Below, piece after piece: positions 51,289-60,734 of a stretch of 64,000 bases of DNA (its first letter is position 1; every line of letters starts with the position of its first letter). The DNA is from Faecalicatena_A orotica (GTDB taxonomy: Bacteria > Bacillota > Clostridia > Lachnospirales > Lachnospiraceae). The stretch lies in assembly GCF_040545875.1 (NCBI RefSeq), contig NZ_JBEPMR010000011.1; one strand, written 5' to 3'. The position numbers were made by a program, and so were the translations under genes. The notes beneath the pieces were generated by a model, which was not told the origin of the DNA, did no database searches, and saw nothing but the letters and a program-made list of their open reading frames with translations.

Positions 51289-52197
51289 TTATTCTTCATT
51301 CAAAATATTTTTACATATTTCTTCCGATATCAGATAGACAATTCTGGAATCATTCATCATCACGTATCTGTTTCCGCTGTCGTCCGTCCCGCCGATATAG
51401 AGGGTAAGTGTCTTTTCCTTATCATCTGACGTGTAAACTGCCTCTACCGTTGTTCTGCTGCCTTCATCCAGGCCGAATCCTGCAAGGTCTTTATCCTCTA
51501 CAGAATAGTCAGCCGCCTTACTAAGCGTGACTGCACCGAGTCCGCCTGCAACCGCGGCGATATTTTGGGCATCATCGTCATTCTCTGAATCATAAGTCGT
51601 TGTCTGACCGCCCTGTGTGATCACTTCCTTCTTCAGGTTGCCGCTTCCGATGTTTGGATAAGTATCCAGCTGTGCCATATCTTCCAGCGAATACTGGAGG
51701 TCTGATATGGTAGTACTGCTTACCGTGTAAACCTTTCCCTCATCACCCACGGTGACATAATAGTCATCTCCTGCCGCATTTCCATAATACAGTGTTGTCT
51801 CGCCGCCTTCCCCATCTGTCAGGGATACCGTATAAACTGGTTCCGTCAGGCCGTAATCCTCGAGGGAATCGCCATCCTTCAGTTCACGCTCTGCCTTAAG
51901 TTTTTTGAACGTATCTGCCATCTGCTCCGGGTATGACTGTGCCAGCGGAAAGTCTTTATCAGCAGTAACATACCATGTGCCGTCTTCCTTGGTGAATTCC
52001 ATGTCACCGCTGCCAATATTATATTTTATGTCTGTTATTGTATCTATATCCGTAATATAAATGTTTTCTGCCTCTTCTTTTGCCTGTTCCTTTTTGTCCT
52101 GGCTTTTATTCCATGACTGGAGAATGAAATATGCCGCCACGAGCACCACAAGAACAGCAAACAGCAGAATCATAGACTTCTTCTTTTTCTGTCCCAT
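51289..52197 (-). CDS. DUF4340-like membrane-anchored protein
   Basis: 302 aa. One N-terminal TM helix (SMILLFAVLVVLVAAYFILQ), then an extracytoplasmic part with beta repeats: FTKEDGTWYVTADKDFPLAQ, DYGLTEPVYTVSLTDGEGGE, YYVTVGDEGKVYTVSSTTIS. This fits the DUF4340 family, which accompanies GldG-type ABC systems. Last gene of the ABC operon, 16 bases after the GldG-like gene. Confidence 0.85.
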   Translation of the reverse strand: MGQKKKKSMILLFAVLVVLVAAYFILQSWNKSQDKKEQAKEEAENIYITDIDTITDIKYNIGSGDMEFTKEDGTWYVTADKDFPLAQSYPEQMADTFKKLKAERELKDGDSLEDYGLTEPVYTVSLTDGEGGETTLYYGNAAGDDYYVTVGDEGKVYTVSSTTISDLQYSLEDMAQLDTYPNIGSGNLKKEVITQGGQTTTYDSENDDDAQNIAAVAGGLGAVTLSKAADYSVEDKDLAGFGLDEGSRTTVEAVYTSDDKEKTLTLYIGGTDDSGNRYVMMNDSRIVYLISEEICKNILNEE

Positions 52198-52213
52198 CTT
52201 ATCCTCCTTATGC

Positions 52214-53683
52214 CTATGCCTTCCTTCTTCTATACCATACCGTGAATCCTGAAATAAGGATCAAAAGCGGGATTCCAAATATCACCAGAAGACTGAACAG
52301 TCCTGCATGCTGTACCGTATTGTATTCGGTTCCCAGACTCTTTGCTTCAATTGAAATATTCTGGACACCGTCAAAATTGCTGCTCACCGCATTCATAAAC
52401 AATGTTGTATTCTCGAGCTGGGTAAAGGTATCCGTTATCTGCGAGTCAATCAGACTGCCCGCTGAAATCACTGTAAGCCTGCCCGTCTTCTGTTCTTCCT
52501 GCTCTGCATCGTCTGACTCGCCGTCATTTTCACTGGTATCCGCATCTGTCTTTCCTGCGGAATCCCCGCTGATTGTCTCCTCGGCCACTGCCCCGAGCGT
52601 ATAAGCCCCCTGCTTCTGAGCTTCTTCTGTTACTGCATAAGCATTCTCAGATGTCGTCATAAACGGACTTGTCGTTATGGTGTCTCTCGCCGGATCTACC
52701 AGATTCATGCCGTGGGCGTTCGTCAAAAGGACCATCTGTGAGGTAATTCCCTTTGCCATATCCCCTGATACAGAGAGTTCTGGAAAGATATAATAGTAAT
52801 TGCCCTGATAACATCTGGACGGGTCTGCGATATAACCGTCTTCTGTTTCCATACCATATTCTTTCATGACAGAAGCAATGTTCGGCAGGTCTGCAGAACT
52901 GGTTTCTCCTAACAGTATCATCACCTTGCCGCCTTTGGCCAGATAATCTTCAACCGCAGTCTTCTCATCCTCTGTCAGGTCTTTGGATGGTGCATACATC
53001 AGAAGAAGGTCACACTCTTCCGGTATAGAAGTATCCATCACGAGATTTAGTTCATTCACTTTATAGTTGTTTTTCGTCATCAGTTCCGAAACAGAACTGG
53101 ATAAAGTAGCCTCTCCATGTCCGGTAGTCCTGTAGATGTTCTTATTCGAATCGCTGACTACATAATTCACGGCACTGGTCAGCTGGCCCTCACCATCGAA
53201 TTCGGATTCCGTTGCATTCCCGGTATAATAATAGGAAGAAGTATCCATCACGATGATGTCACTGAATGATACGGTTGTACTTTTCCCTGTATCATCACAT
53301 GCCACTACAATCGTATTGGCAGAAGTATCGTACTCCGACAAGGCTGACGGGTGAAGTACCGGGTCAATCCATTCCACTTTTATATTTTTCGATAAAGAAC
53401 TGTATTTACTCAAAAACGTCTTGATCCTGTCATCCGCGCCCGCTTTTTCCGCCAGCACCGTGAAGGTCACCTTCTGGTCTAAATTCTTTAAGAGCTCTTT
53501 ACTTGTATCTGTAATGTCGTAAATCTTCGTACTGCTGACATCAATGTTTTTATATTTTTCCGGTATCTGTCCGAAAATCAAATTGGCAACTACAACGATC
53601 GCAATGACAATCACTGTCAGTCCTACACTGTATGTTCCATTCTTAGTCCCTGTTGTTTTAAATATACTTTTTATTTTCTGCAC
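52214..53683 (-). CDS. GldG-like ABC auxiliary protein
   Basis: 489 aa. N-terminal TM (GLTVIVIAIVVVANLIFGQI), a large extracytoplasmic domain with VTFTVLAEKAGADDRIKTFL then LSKYSSLSKNIKVEWIDPVL and TTGHGEATLSSSVSELMTKN, an acidic insertion (about 390-415), and a C-terminal TM (GLFSLLVIFGIPLLILISGF) with basic end. Matches ABC_transp_aux/GldG-type proteins. Partners the permease and ATPase. Substrate unknown. Confidence 0.87.
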   Translation of the reverse strand: MQKIKSIFKTTGTKNGTYSVGLTVIVIAIVVVANLIFGQIPEKYKNIDVSSTKIYDITDTSKELLKNLDQKVTFTVLAEKAGADDRIKTFLSKYSSLSKNIKVEWIDPVLHPSALSEYDTSANTIVVACDDTGKSTTVSFSDIIVMDTSSYYYTGNATESEFDGEGQLTSAVNYVVSDSNKNIYRTTGHGEATLSSSVSELMTKNNYKVNELNLVMDTSIPEECDLLLMYAPSKDLTEDEKTAVEDYLAKGGKVMILLGETSSADLPNIASVMKEYGMETEDGYIADPSRCYQGNYYYIFPELSVSGDMAKGITSQMVLLTNAHGMNLVDPARDTITTSPFMTTSENAYAVTEEAQKQGAYTLGAVAEETISGDSAGKTDADTSENDGESDDAEQEEQKTGRLTVISAGSLIDSQITDTFTQLENTTLFMNAVSSNFDGVQNISIEAKSLGTEYNTVQHAGLFSLLVIFGIPLLILISGFTVWYRRRKA

Positions 53684-53695
53684 GCTCCAGCCCTC

Positions 53696-54562
53696 CTAAC
53701 TCCACCGTCTTTTCTGAATGGCCTGCACTGTCAGGAAGATAAATACTGCAATAACAGACAGATACAGTACAATGCCGCTGACATCTACAATGCTTTTTGA
53801 CGTAATATCCGTGAAAATATTTGCAAGTGCAAGATTTCCCAGAACCTTCGTCAAAATGTTTTCAAACAGGCTGGATTTTAAAATATAAGTTACAATTAAG
53901 GCTGCCGCGCCAATCAGCCCGATGCCTCCACTTAATACCCAGTTTCCTGTCATCTGCTGGATATAAGCCGCCACAATTAGAAGCAGGATGATCAGTCCGA
54001 TCACTCCGCTGATTGCTGATCCCGGCATGAATGACAGGATCCCGTCCCACAGATATAATACAAGAAGGACGCCAAACGTTGTAATAAAAGCAATGATCTG
54101 GCTCTCTGTCAGCGAGGACAGGAACATACCGATCGCGATGTACACACAGCCAAGCAGGAAGAAGACGCCGATAGAAATATAGTCAACTTTGAGATAGGCT
54201 GTTCCCTGAAGCTTAATGATTAAAGGGAATATGCAGAAAATAATGTTGGGTACTGCAAGCACAGACACCATTGCCAGATATTTTCCAAGCACGACCCTGC
54301 CCAGTCCGACCGGAGCCGTCAGCAGCAGCTGGTCGGTCTTATTCTTACGTTCTTCTGAAAAACTTTTCATCGTAATCAGTGGTATCCCTACAAGAAATAC
54401 GATCAGTGAACCTGACAATGTATAGGAAAAGTACGGATACCCCGCATTCAGGTTATAGGCCATGAAGTAGATCCCGGTAAAAGCTACCAGAAATGCAACA
54501 AATACACATCCAATCATGGACTGGAAATAAGACTTAAGTTCTCTTTTATAAATCGCCAGCAT
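53696..54562 (-). CDS. ABC transporter permease (GldF/NosY type)
   Basis: 288 aa from ATG 54560-54562 (MLAIYKRELKSYFQSMIGCV), AGGAGG about 9 bases upstream. Six hydrophobic helices; FSEERKNKTDQLLLTAPVGL is the conserved cytosolic loop coupling to the ATPase. Overlaps the ATPase gene by 17 bases, so the two are coupled. Confidence 0.9.
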   Translation of the reverse strand: MLAIYKRELKSYFQSMIGCVFVAFLVAFTGIYFMAYNLNAGYPYFSYTLSGSLIVFLVGIPLITMKSFSEERKNKTDQLLLTAPVGLGRVVLGKYLAMVSVLAVPNIIFCIFPLIIKLQGTAYLKVDYISIGVFFLLGCVYIAIGMFLSSLTESQIIAFITTFGVLLVLYLWDGILSFMPGSAISGVIGLIILLLIVAAYIQQMTGNWVLSGGIGLIGAAALIVTYILKSSLFENILTKVLGNLALANIFTDITSKSIVDVSGIVLYLSVIAVFIFLTVQAIQKRRWS

Positions 54563-55562
54563 CTGTCTCATCCTCCTTTTCGTCCTCACTGAGCATATCT
54601 TCCACATCCCCGGTTATCTCTGGTACAGCACTCTCTCCCTGTGTCAGTTCGAGGAATATCTCTTCCAGACTTGCACGGTTCGTCTTAAGCATGGTCAGCG
54701 GGCACCCGGCCCCTGCAAATGCAAAGAATATCTTTTCACGGATATCCTGATGCTGCTTTGTTTCAATCACTGCCGTTGTTGTACCGTCCGCATGTTCCTC
54801 CGTCTTTACAGTTGAAATCTCAGTGACCGGCCGGAGTATCTCCCTTATCTTAGAAGGCGCCGCCTTCGCCTCGATCTCCACAGATTCGGAGCCGTCCATC
54901 AGGTGCTCCAGATTTTCGGGTGTATCACTTGCCACAAGCTTCCCTTTCGCAATGATCATGATATAATCGCAAACTTCTCTTACTTCGGCCAGAATATGGG
55001 AGCTCAGTATAACGGTGTGCTTCTTGGCCAGATTGCGGATCAACTCCCGAATCTCGATGATCTGTTTCGGGTCAAGACCAACCGTCGGCTCATCCAAAAT
55101 GATAATATCCGGGAATCCGAGCACAGCCTGTGCCAGACCGACACGCTGCCTGTAGCCTTTTGACAGGTTACGGATCAGACGCTCCCTGACGTCCATCAGT
55201 TTCGCAAGCTTTAATACTTCTTCCACGGAAGACTCCCGTTTATTATTCGGTATTTTCTTAAGTTCTGCCGCAAAGTCCAGATATTCCTGCACGGTCATCT
55301 CTGTGTACAGAGGAGGCATCTCAGGAAGATAGCCGATATGCTTCTTCGCCTCTTCCGGTTCCTTTAAGATATCATGGCCGTTGATGAGGACTTCACCTTC
55401 TGTCGCCCCGAGATAACCGGTCATAATATTCATAGTCGTAGATTTTCCTGCGCCGTTCGGACCCAAAAAGCCATAGATCTTACCTTTTTCAATCTTGAAA
55501 GTCAGGTGATCTATGGCCAGATGATTTCCATATTTTTTCACTAAATTCTTTACTTCTATCAA
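54546..55562 (-). CDS. ABC transporter ATP-binding protein (GldA/CcmA type)
   Basis: 338 aa. Walker A FLGPNGAGKSTTMNIMTG (about residues 33-50), signature LSKGYRQRVGLAQAVLG, Walker B DIIILDEPTVGLDP, switch His in ILSSHILAEVREV. The C-terminal ~100 residues are an acidic domain typical of exporter ATPases. First gene of the four-gene operon. Confidence 0.93.
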   Translation of the reverse strand: MIEVKNLVKKYGNHLAIDHLTFKIEKGKIYGFLGPNGAGKSTTMNIMTGYLGATEGEVLINGHDILKEPEEAKKHIGYLPEMPPLYTEMTVQEYLDFAAELKKIPNNKRESSVEEVLKLAKLMDVRERLIRNLSKGYRQRVGLAQAVLGFPDIIILDEPTVGLDPKQIIEIRELIRNLAKKHTVILSSHILAEVREVCDYIMIIAKGKLVASDTPENLEHLMDGSESVEIEAKAAPSKIREILRPVTEISTVKTEEHADGTTTAVIETKQHQDIREKIFFAFAGAGCPLTMLKTNRASLEEIFLELTQGESAVPEITGDVEDMLSEDEKEDETDAGDL

Positions 55563-55669
55563 GTCCTTACCTCCCTGTGTTTTTGTATAGGAAATAAGTT
55601 ATCAGAATTTTGTGAAGGTTTTGTGTTATAAATGTGATATAGTTTTGTAGATTCTTTGTTCTCCCAAAG

Positions 55670-55712
55670 AGAAAGGTTAAGCATCAAAACTGACACTTAA
55701 CCTTTCTTTTTC
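55670..55712. terminator. Terminator overlapping the SGNH gene end
   Basis: AGAAAGGTTAAG (55670-55681) pairs with CTTAACCTTTCT (55696-55707). The right arm includes the stop codon of the SGNH hydrolase gene. T-runs on both strands. Confidence 0.8.
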
Positions 55713-56836
55713 CGGTTCATGAGATAAAGAAGGCATATACCGGACGCTGCCAGTATGACTCCGGCCGCGATCCCGAGCCAGTCTGCCCTCCTGCTGTGTT
55801 CCTGCTGTCCTGACTGTTTGTCCGTCAGGTTTTTCTCATTTTCCGTTTTTTCTGCCTGATTCTCCTGCATCTGTTTTACATTTTCCGATTCAGCATCCGG
55901 GGCTGCTGCATTCTCCCTGTTCTCGGCCTGTCCGCCCGTTTTGTCCTGTGCTTCCCCCTTTACCGCACCGCCGTCCACCGACTGTGAATCCTCTTCCAGA
56001 ACATCCTCCCGGCTGTCCGGGTCTTCAACCAGTTTATAAACCATCCCCGCGATCAGTTCCTGTCCTTCCTGGCTCGGATGAAGTCCGTCCCCCTGAACAA
56101 ACGCCACAATACTGGAATTGAAGAGGTCCACCACCTGATATCCATAATCCGAAGCCCGCTTTTCTATGATGCTGTTCATATTTCCGATAATATTTTCCAC
56201 TACTTTGTTCAGAGTCCCCGGCAGTTCCATGTTATAGACAGGATTATAAATATTCGTTACGATAACCTGGGCATTCTTCTTCTTCTGCTGGCTGACCGTC
56301 TCCATTGCTTTCATCCACTCGGTCTCGAAACTCCCGTAATCCCAGTTACTCAGTGCATCGACGATTTTCAGGATTGTAAGAGGATTCTTTTTAACACCTT
56401 CCTGCAGTTCGCTGAGTGCCTGGTTCGCGCTTCTGAACTTTGTATTTGAATTCAGTATCTGCTGTGATACATGTTTAAACTCGTTGAGCAGGTCATTGGA
56501 GCCCATTGTTATCAGGACGATATCTGACTTATTCAAATTTCTCTTGACCGTATCCCTCGACAGAACCTTTTCGTTCAGCCCCGCGGTGTCCAGACCATTT
56601 TTCGCATAATTCTGATAATCAAAATAGGCCTCATTTTCTTCCGCCAGCTGTTCTGTTACGATACGGCCGTAACATTTGATTTTATTTACCTTATCCGAAG
56701 AGTAGCCCTTTGCAATGCTGTCTCCTAAAACGGTACAGGTAATAACCTCATTCCAGGCCCTGACCGGCATCACCTGCTGCACCAGCAAGGCTGCCGCCAG
56801 TATAAGGCCGGCGGCCATTCTCAGGTATTTCTTCAT
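55697..56836 (-). CDS. Membrane-anchored SGNH/GDSL hydrolase
   Basis: 379 aa from ATG 56834-56836. Signal peptide MKKYLRMAAGLILAAALLVQ ending near VRA-W. Block I CTVLGDSIAKGYS (Ser), block III TMGSNDLLNE, block V FVQGDGLHPSQEGQ (Asp/His) give the full catalytic set. A long charged, low-complexity region (about residues 285-345) and a C-terminal TM with KKK anchor follow. Likely a cell-surface esterase, possibly acting on wall polymers; substrate unknown. Confidence 0.88.
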   Translation of the reverse strand: MKKYLRMAAGLILAAALLVQQVMPVRAWNEVITCTVLGDSIAKGYSSDKVNKIKCYGRIVTEQLAEENEAYFDYQNYAKNGLDTAGLNEKVLSRDTVKRNLNKSDIVLITMGSNDLLNEFKHVSQQILNSNTKFRSANQALSELQEGVKKNPLTILKIVDALSNWDYGSFETEWMKAMETVSQQKKKNAQVIVTNIYNPVYNMELPGTLNKVVENIIGNMNSIIEKRASDYGYQVVDLFNSSIVAFVQGDGLHPSQEGQELIAGMVYKLVEDPDSREDVLEEDSQSVDGGAVKGEAQDKTGGQAENRENAAAPDAESENVKQMQENQAEKTENEKNLTDKQSGQQEHSRRADWLGIAAGVILAASGICLLYLMNRKKKG

Positions 56837-56856
56837 ATGCCCACTTCCATTTCTGT

Positions 56857-59511
56857 TTATTGTAATACCCACTCGGCATGGCTTCCCTGTTCCGTCTTTG
56901 TAACCGCCAGCTTCCAGTCTATCTGTTCTTTTAACTCATTTACATGGGAAATGATCCCCACCAGGCCTTTTTCTCCAGCCAGCTCCTGAAGAATCTGGAT
57001 TGCACGCTCTCTAGCAGAATCATCCAGAGAACCGAATCCTTCGTCTACAAACATCGTTTCCAGACTGATGGCACCCGCGGTATTCTGGACGATGTCTGCC
57101 AGTCCCAGTGCCATAGACAGGGATGCCATAAAGGATTCGCCGCCGGACAGCGTCTTGACATCCCTTACAGAATCATTGACCAGATGGTATACATCGAGAT
57201 CCAGTCCTGCCTGTCCCTGACTGCTCAGGTCCTTTATTTCACGGCACTGCAGAATGAATTCATTGGATGTCATTTTACTGAGTCTGCGGTTGGCCGCATG
57301 AATAATCTGTTTGAAGTACTTTCGCTGTACATATGTTTCGAAATCCAGTTTCACACTGCCATTGAGCATCCCGTTCGCGGTCCGGTTCAGATGATTAACC
57401 ATCTCATACTGGGATGTCAGTGTCCCTCTTGCCTCAAAATACTGGTTCAGTTTGGTCTTTGCCTGTCTGTTCTTCTGGTTCAGGCTGTGCAGGCTGAGTA
57501 CGTTTTTACGCTGCACTTTCTGTGCCGCCTGTACTTCGTCGAGTTTTTCCTTCTCACTGCTTAAGTCGGTCTTCTCTTTACCCTCTGTCTGCTGCCTGAG
57601 CATTTCCAGCCGGGTCCTTACCTCGACAGTCTGGGCATCATACTGCTTAAGGAGCGCTTCTTTCGCATCTCTGCCTTCCATCCACGCCCTGGCCTGCTGA
57701 TAGGATTCGTATGAGTCGAATTTCTGGTTTTTTAATTCCTGATAGAAGTATTCTTCCTCTTCCTTCTGCTTCATATTCAGTTCCTCGAGCTGTTTTTCCC
57801 GGCTCTCCAGAAGACCGCCTCTTCTCTTTAGCTCTTCCATCAATTCCCGGAACTTCTTTTCCTGTTTCTGGTAATTTGATTTTATTAAACTTAACTCAGT
57901 CTCGCATCCGGCCAGCTTTTCTTTCACCTGCTCTTCACTGAGTTCTGTACTTCCCTGTATTTCAATAGCCTCCTCCTCAAAGAGTTTTTTTTCAGATTCA
58001 AGGCGGCTCTTTGCCTGCTGGAACTTCTCCTGTATCAGAGAGCGTTCTTTTTCTATTTTATCTCTTTTTTCCTTTGCCTTTTCCACATCCTTCTGTTCCG
58101 GTGCCTTTCCCGAAATCCCGGCCTTTTTCGGATGCTCTGTGGAACCACACACAGGGCACGGCTCTCCGGCTGTCAGCTTTTTTGCAAGAATCCCTGCCTG
58201 TTCGGCAAAGAAAAGCCGGTATTTTTCCTCATAATCCTCAGAGGCCAGCCTGCACTCTTCCAGCACCGCCTCCATCTTTTTCAGATTCCCGGCATACTCT
58301 TTTTCCAATTTCCAGATCTGTGCATATCTGGGCAGGATGTCCCTGAGACGGATGATCTGTTTCTGGAGAAGAGGTTCTGACTTCTGGAGTTCTTCCCCTG
58401 CGGCTTTCAGCACTGACTCCTCCGATACCGCACTTTTACTCTGTTCCTCAATCCATTCCCTGGTATCTGCAATTTGCTGCACAAGCCTTTTTCCTTCCGC
58501 CTTCGTCCGCTCAAGCTGTGTCTCTCTGACAGAAACCTTTTCGGCACGGGCACCGTCCTCTACCTGCCTGCGCTGCTCCTCCATCTTTTCTTTTTCTGCA
58601 TCCAGGCTGCGCTGTTTTTCTTCTGCCTGACCCAGCAGCAGAAACAGGCGGTTCACCTCTTCGCCGCTTCGTATGGATGCGTTCAGCTCCTCAGACTGTT
58701 TCTGGAGTTCATAAGACAGCTTTTCAGCTTCTGCCTCTTTTGTCTTTCCCTGACAGCAGATTTCCTTCAGCGTATCCATCACGCCATCTGCAGGCGGAAG
58801 CTTCATAGTAAGATAGTCTGCCCACACGGAAGCCTCCCCACTCTCAGGAACCGTTTCCACACGCTCCATTTCCCTTATGCAGTCCTTTATATTATCCTGC
58901 AGGCGGATGTAAAGCTGCTTTGCCTGTTCCTTCAGTTCTTCCTGTACCTGCCAGTAGATTCTGGTCTGGAAAATTCTTGAAAAGATTCTCTTCCTTTCTC
59001 TGGATTCCGCATGAAGCAGCTTCAGAAAATCTCCCTGTGCAATCATAGCGATCTGCGTAAACTGGTCTACATCCAGCCCGATGATTTCTTCTATTTTATG
59101 ATCAATTTCCTTTTTCTTCCCCTGATACTCACTGCCGTCAGGAAGAATCAGGCTTACTTTGGCAGTCTCTTTCACAAGCCTGGGTGTGCCGTCTGCCTTT
59201 TTCCGCTTTCCCATACGCATATATTCGGGGTTTCTTCTGACCGTATATTCCTTGTCTCTGTAAGAAAAAACATATTCTACGAAGGTGTCCGTCCCGTCAT
59301 TTGCATACTGGCTGCGCATCATGTTCCCGTCCCGGCTCCCTCCGCTTGTGCGGTCATAAAGCGCATACGTGATGGCATCGAAAATGGTCGTCTTACCTGC
59401 CCCCGTGTCTCCTGTAATCAGAAACAGCCCGTGCTGCATTTTTGTAAAATCTATTTCTTCCACACCTGCGTAGGAACCGAATGCAGACATGATTAACTTC
59501 ACAGGTCTCAT
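56857..59511 (-). CDS. sbcC: DNA repair exonuclease subunit SbcC
   Basis: 884 aa SMC-like ATPase. Walker A LITGDTGAGKTTIFDAITYA (about residues 31-50), long coiled-coil arms with the zinc hook GEPCPVCGSTEHP near the middle, ABC signature KTLSGGESFMASLSMALGLA and Walker B ETMFVDEGFGSLD near the C-terminus. Works with SbcD to process hairpins and DNA ends. Its stop is 20 bases from the SGNH gene start. Confidence 0.95.
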   Translation of the reverse strand: MRPVKLIMSAFGSYAGVEEIDFTKMQHGLFLITGDTGAGKTTIFDAITYALYDRTSGGSRDGNMMRSQYANDGTDTFVEYVFSYRDKEYTVRRNPEYMRMGKRKKADGTPRLVKETAKVSLILPDGSEYQGKKKEIDHKIEEIIGLDVDQFTQIAMIAQGDFLKLLHAESRERKRIFSRIFQTRIYWQVQEELKEQAKQLYIRLQDNIKDCIREMERVETVPESGEASVWADYLTMKLPPADGVMDTLKEICCQGKTKEAEAEKLSYELQKQSEELNASIRSGEEVNRLFLLLGQAEEKQRSLDAEKEKMEEQRRQVEDGARAEKVSVRETQLERTKAEGKRLVQQIADTREWIEEQSKSAVSEESVLKAAGEELQKSEPLLQKQIIRLRDILPRYAQIWKLEKEYAGNLKKMEAVLEECRLASEDYEEKYRLFFAEQAGILAKKLTAGEPCPVCGSTEHPKKAGISGKAPEQKDVEKAKEKRDKIEKERSLIQEKFQQAKSRLESEKKLFEEEAIEIQGSTELSEEQVKEKLAGCETELSLIKSNYQKQEKKFRELMEELKRRGGLLESREKQLEELNMKQKEEEEYFYQELKNQKFDSYESYQQARAWMEGRDAKEALLKQYDAQTVEVRTRLEMLRQQTEGKEKTDLSSEKEKLDEVQAAQKVQRKNVLSLHSLNQKNRQAKTKLNQYFEARGTLTSQYEMVNHLNRTANGMLNGSVKLDFETYVQRKYFKQIIHAANRRLSKMTSNEFILQCREIKDLSSQGQAGLDLDVYHLVNDSVRDVKTLSGGESFMASLSMALGLADIVQNTAGAISLETMFVDEGFGSLDDSARERAIQILQELAGEKGLVGIISHVNELKEQIDWKLAVTKTEQGSHAEWVLQ

Positions 59512-59512
59512 G

Positions 59513-60673
59513 CTATTCCCCTTTCACTTTTTCCAGAACGGATTCCAGATATCCCCGTTCTTCTTCCGACAGGGCGCGCCCCTGTATTTCCTGATAAAAA
59601 TCACTGAATATGGTCAGCGGGTCTGCGATCACAGCCTCATCATGAAAGTCCTCCAGACGCTTCCTTGTCCGTGTATTATCAATCCTGATCTCGAGAATGT
59701 GGGAATATACCTTTTCCAGCTGCTCCTTGGGCCTGTACGGGTCAGTCTCATCAGTCAGTGTCACGCTGATATAATCATCCCGGTTATCCGGCGATGCATG
59801 TTCCACGATTTCCTTTAATTCCCCGCGGACCCTGCGGACGTCACGAAGCGGATGCAGCGGTATCTGTTCCACTTCCGGCGCCACACCCTTTGCCCCAAGT
59901 TTCACAACATGCAGTGATTTCGTATGGGCCGCCTCACTGACCGAATATTTCAGAAGTGTGCCGCAGTAGCGGACAGAAGGGACCTGTACCTGCTGTGCAC
60001 CGTGAAGGTGTCCGAGCGCCACATATTCAAACGGGAGCAGAGGACTGATATCCACATTGTCAATCCCACCGACAGAAAACATTTCCGAGTCACAGGTATC
60101 CGGTGCATTTCCATTCCCGGTGTAAAACTGGTGGGATATGAGTACGTTTCTCTTTTCCGTATCAATTTCTTCCCGCCCGAGGATGCGGCGTACTGCATCA
60201 CTGTATGTCTCCGGCACGTCTTCTTCATCCGCAAATACCCCGCGTACATAACCCGGTTTTAAAAATGGAAGCAGATAAAAATCCACTTCCCCAAATTCAT
60301 CCAACAGAGTCACTTTCTTCAGATACTCATCCTTTCCGGACGGCACGCTCCCGGCTATATAAATATTCTGTCTTCGCAGGATTCTGCCTGCATAGTCCAG
60401 CCGCTGGGCGGAATCATGGTTTCCGCTAATGATTAAAACCTTCACGGCAGGCCTGATCTCGGCCAGAGCGGTGAGGAATTCATCAAACAGGGAAACGGCT
60501 TCTGCCGAGGGGACAGACTTATCATAGATGTCCCCGGCAATCACGACTGCATCAGGCGCAAGCTCCTTCACACGGCCGGTCACTTCACTGAGGATATGTG
60601 CCTGGTCTTCTATCAGGCTGTAATGATGCAGTTGTTTTCCGATATGCAAATCTGATAAATGAAAAAATTTCAT
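59513..60673 (-). CDS. sbcD: DNA repair exonuclease subunit SbcD
   Basis: 386 aa from ATG 60671-60673 (MKFFHLSDLHIGKQLHHYSL), RBS AGAGAGGAAAC. Metallophosphoesterase motifs: SDLHIGK, AGDIYDK, ISGNHDSAQRLDYA, ALGHLHGAQQV bind two metals. The C-terminal capping domain follows. One base separates it from sbcC. Confidence 0.95.
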   Translation of the reverse strand: MKFFHLSDLHIGKQLHHYSLIEDQAHILSEVTGRVKELAPDAVVIAGDIYDKSVPSAEAVSLFDEFLTALAEIRPAVKVLIISGNHDSAQRLDYAGRILRRQNIYIAGSVPSGKDEYLKKVTLLDEFGEVDFYLLPFLKPGYVRGVFADEEDVPETYSDAVRRILGREEIDTEKRNVLISHQFYTGNGNAPDTCDSEMFSVGGIDNVDISPLLPFEYVALGHLHGAQQVQVPSVRYCGTLLKYSVSEAAHTKSLHVVKLGAKGVAPEVEQIPLHPLRDVRRVRGELKEIVEHASPDNRDDYISVTLTDETDPYRPKEQLEKVYSHILEIRIDNTRTRKRLEDFHDEAVIADPLTIFSDFYQEIQGRALSEEERGYLESVLEKVKGE

Positions 60674-60734
60674 GCTGTTTCCTCTCTGTCCTCTTATAAG
60701 GTTCTGTTCACCCTCTCGGGCGTGCACAGTAACC

